NCBI GenBank assembly: GCA_013202285.1
Contig: JABMRV010000171.1
Location: 1-35,984, forward strand
Reading direction: 5' to 3'
DNA: 35,984 nt
Source of the DNA: a bacterium
Lineage (GTDB): Bacteria > Electryoneota > AABM5-125-24 > Hatepunaeales > Hatepunaeaceae
Shown here in pieces: positions 35,904 to 35,984 of this stretch (positions are counted from its first letter, which is position 1; each line of letters starts with the position of its first letter). The notes beneath the pieces are model-generated. The model was not told the DNA's origin, searched no databases, and saw only the letters and a list, made by a program, of their open reading frames with translations. Both the position numbers and the translations under genes were made by a program.

Positions 35904-35984
35904 ATGGCGCATAAGAAAGGCGGCGGCAGTTCCCGCAACGGACGCGATTCCAATCCGAAGATGCTTGGCGTTAAACGGTACGGC
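35904..35984 (+). CDS. rpmA: 50S ribosomal protein L27 (partial, cut by window end)
   Basis: Only the first 27 codons are present. MAHKKGGGSSRNGRDSNPKM is the universal L27 N-terminus, which reaches toward the peptidyl transferase centre. There is no cleavable N-terminal extension of the Firmicutes type. It starts 3 nt after the rplU stop, with GGGAG upstream. Confidence 0.97.
   Translation, partial: MAHKKGGGSSRNGRDSNPKMLGVKRYG

Overview
This 36 kb window is a one-directional stretch of a bacterial chromosome: every supported gene is on the + strand and there is little intergenic space. The organism looks like a didermic (two-membrane) bacterium. Evidence for this is lipobox lipoproteins, ExbB/ExbD/TonB-like proteins, a heptosyltransferase-like protein and very large secreted TPR/Ig-like proteins. 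The gene neighbourhoods, ATP synthase subunit sequences and abundant dispersed palindromes suggest an uncultivated lineage of the FCB superphylum or a near relative. That placement is an inference and the window cannot settle it. No rRNA, tRNA, CRISPR, transposase or phage gene was found.

Regions: (1) 1-6650 is an F-type ATP synthase operon, atpE-F-H-A-G-D-C. atpE is followed by a long stem-loop. A lipoprotein gene flanked by inverted repeats sits between atpG and atpD. (2) 6651-22230 is one long apparent transcription unit. It opens with a consensus sigma-70 promoter and a structured leader of about 290 nt and closes with an intrinsic terminator. It encodes a 985-aa secreted TPR protein with an acidic repeat tail, a 2715-aa secreted TPR plus Ig-like repeat protein, a jelly-roll/coiled-coil protein, a small secreted protein, an ExbB/TolQ-type channel, two different ExbD/TolR-type proteins and a TonB/AgmX-like protein. 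(3) 22275-24035 is aspS, followed by 365 bp of repeats. (4) 24401-25553 encodes a coiled-coil lipoprotein and a LysM protein. (5) 25684-33942 is a tightly overlapping housekeeping run: phoH, a PgpH-like HD phosphodiesterase, ybeY, a CNNM/CorC-like membrane protein, a short GT9-like protein and a radical-SAM fusion protein. (6) 33949 to the window end holds rng (RNase E/G), then a promoter, rplU and the start of rpmA.

The best candidate for a previously undescribed system is region 2. I read it as a proton-motive-force-powered envelope machine: ExbB, two ExbDs and a TonB/AgmX-like transmitter at the inner membrane, co-expressed with huge periplasmic or surface proteins. It recalls the Tol-Pal and Myxococcus Agl/Glt (gliding) layouts, but the giant partner proteins are not ones I recognise. 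The first ExbD has Asn where the family has its proton-carrying Asp, while the second keeps Asp, so the stator may be an asymmetric heterodimer.

A second theme is short perfect palindromes spread through the window, several of them inside reading frames and translated. Examples are the linker of the radical-SAM protein, the signal-peptide n-region of the giant protein, one Ig-like repeat and the PhoH linker. Non-AUG starts overlapping the upstream stop codon are also common.
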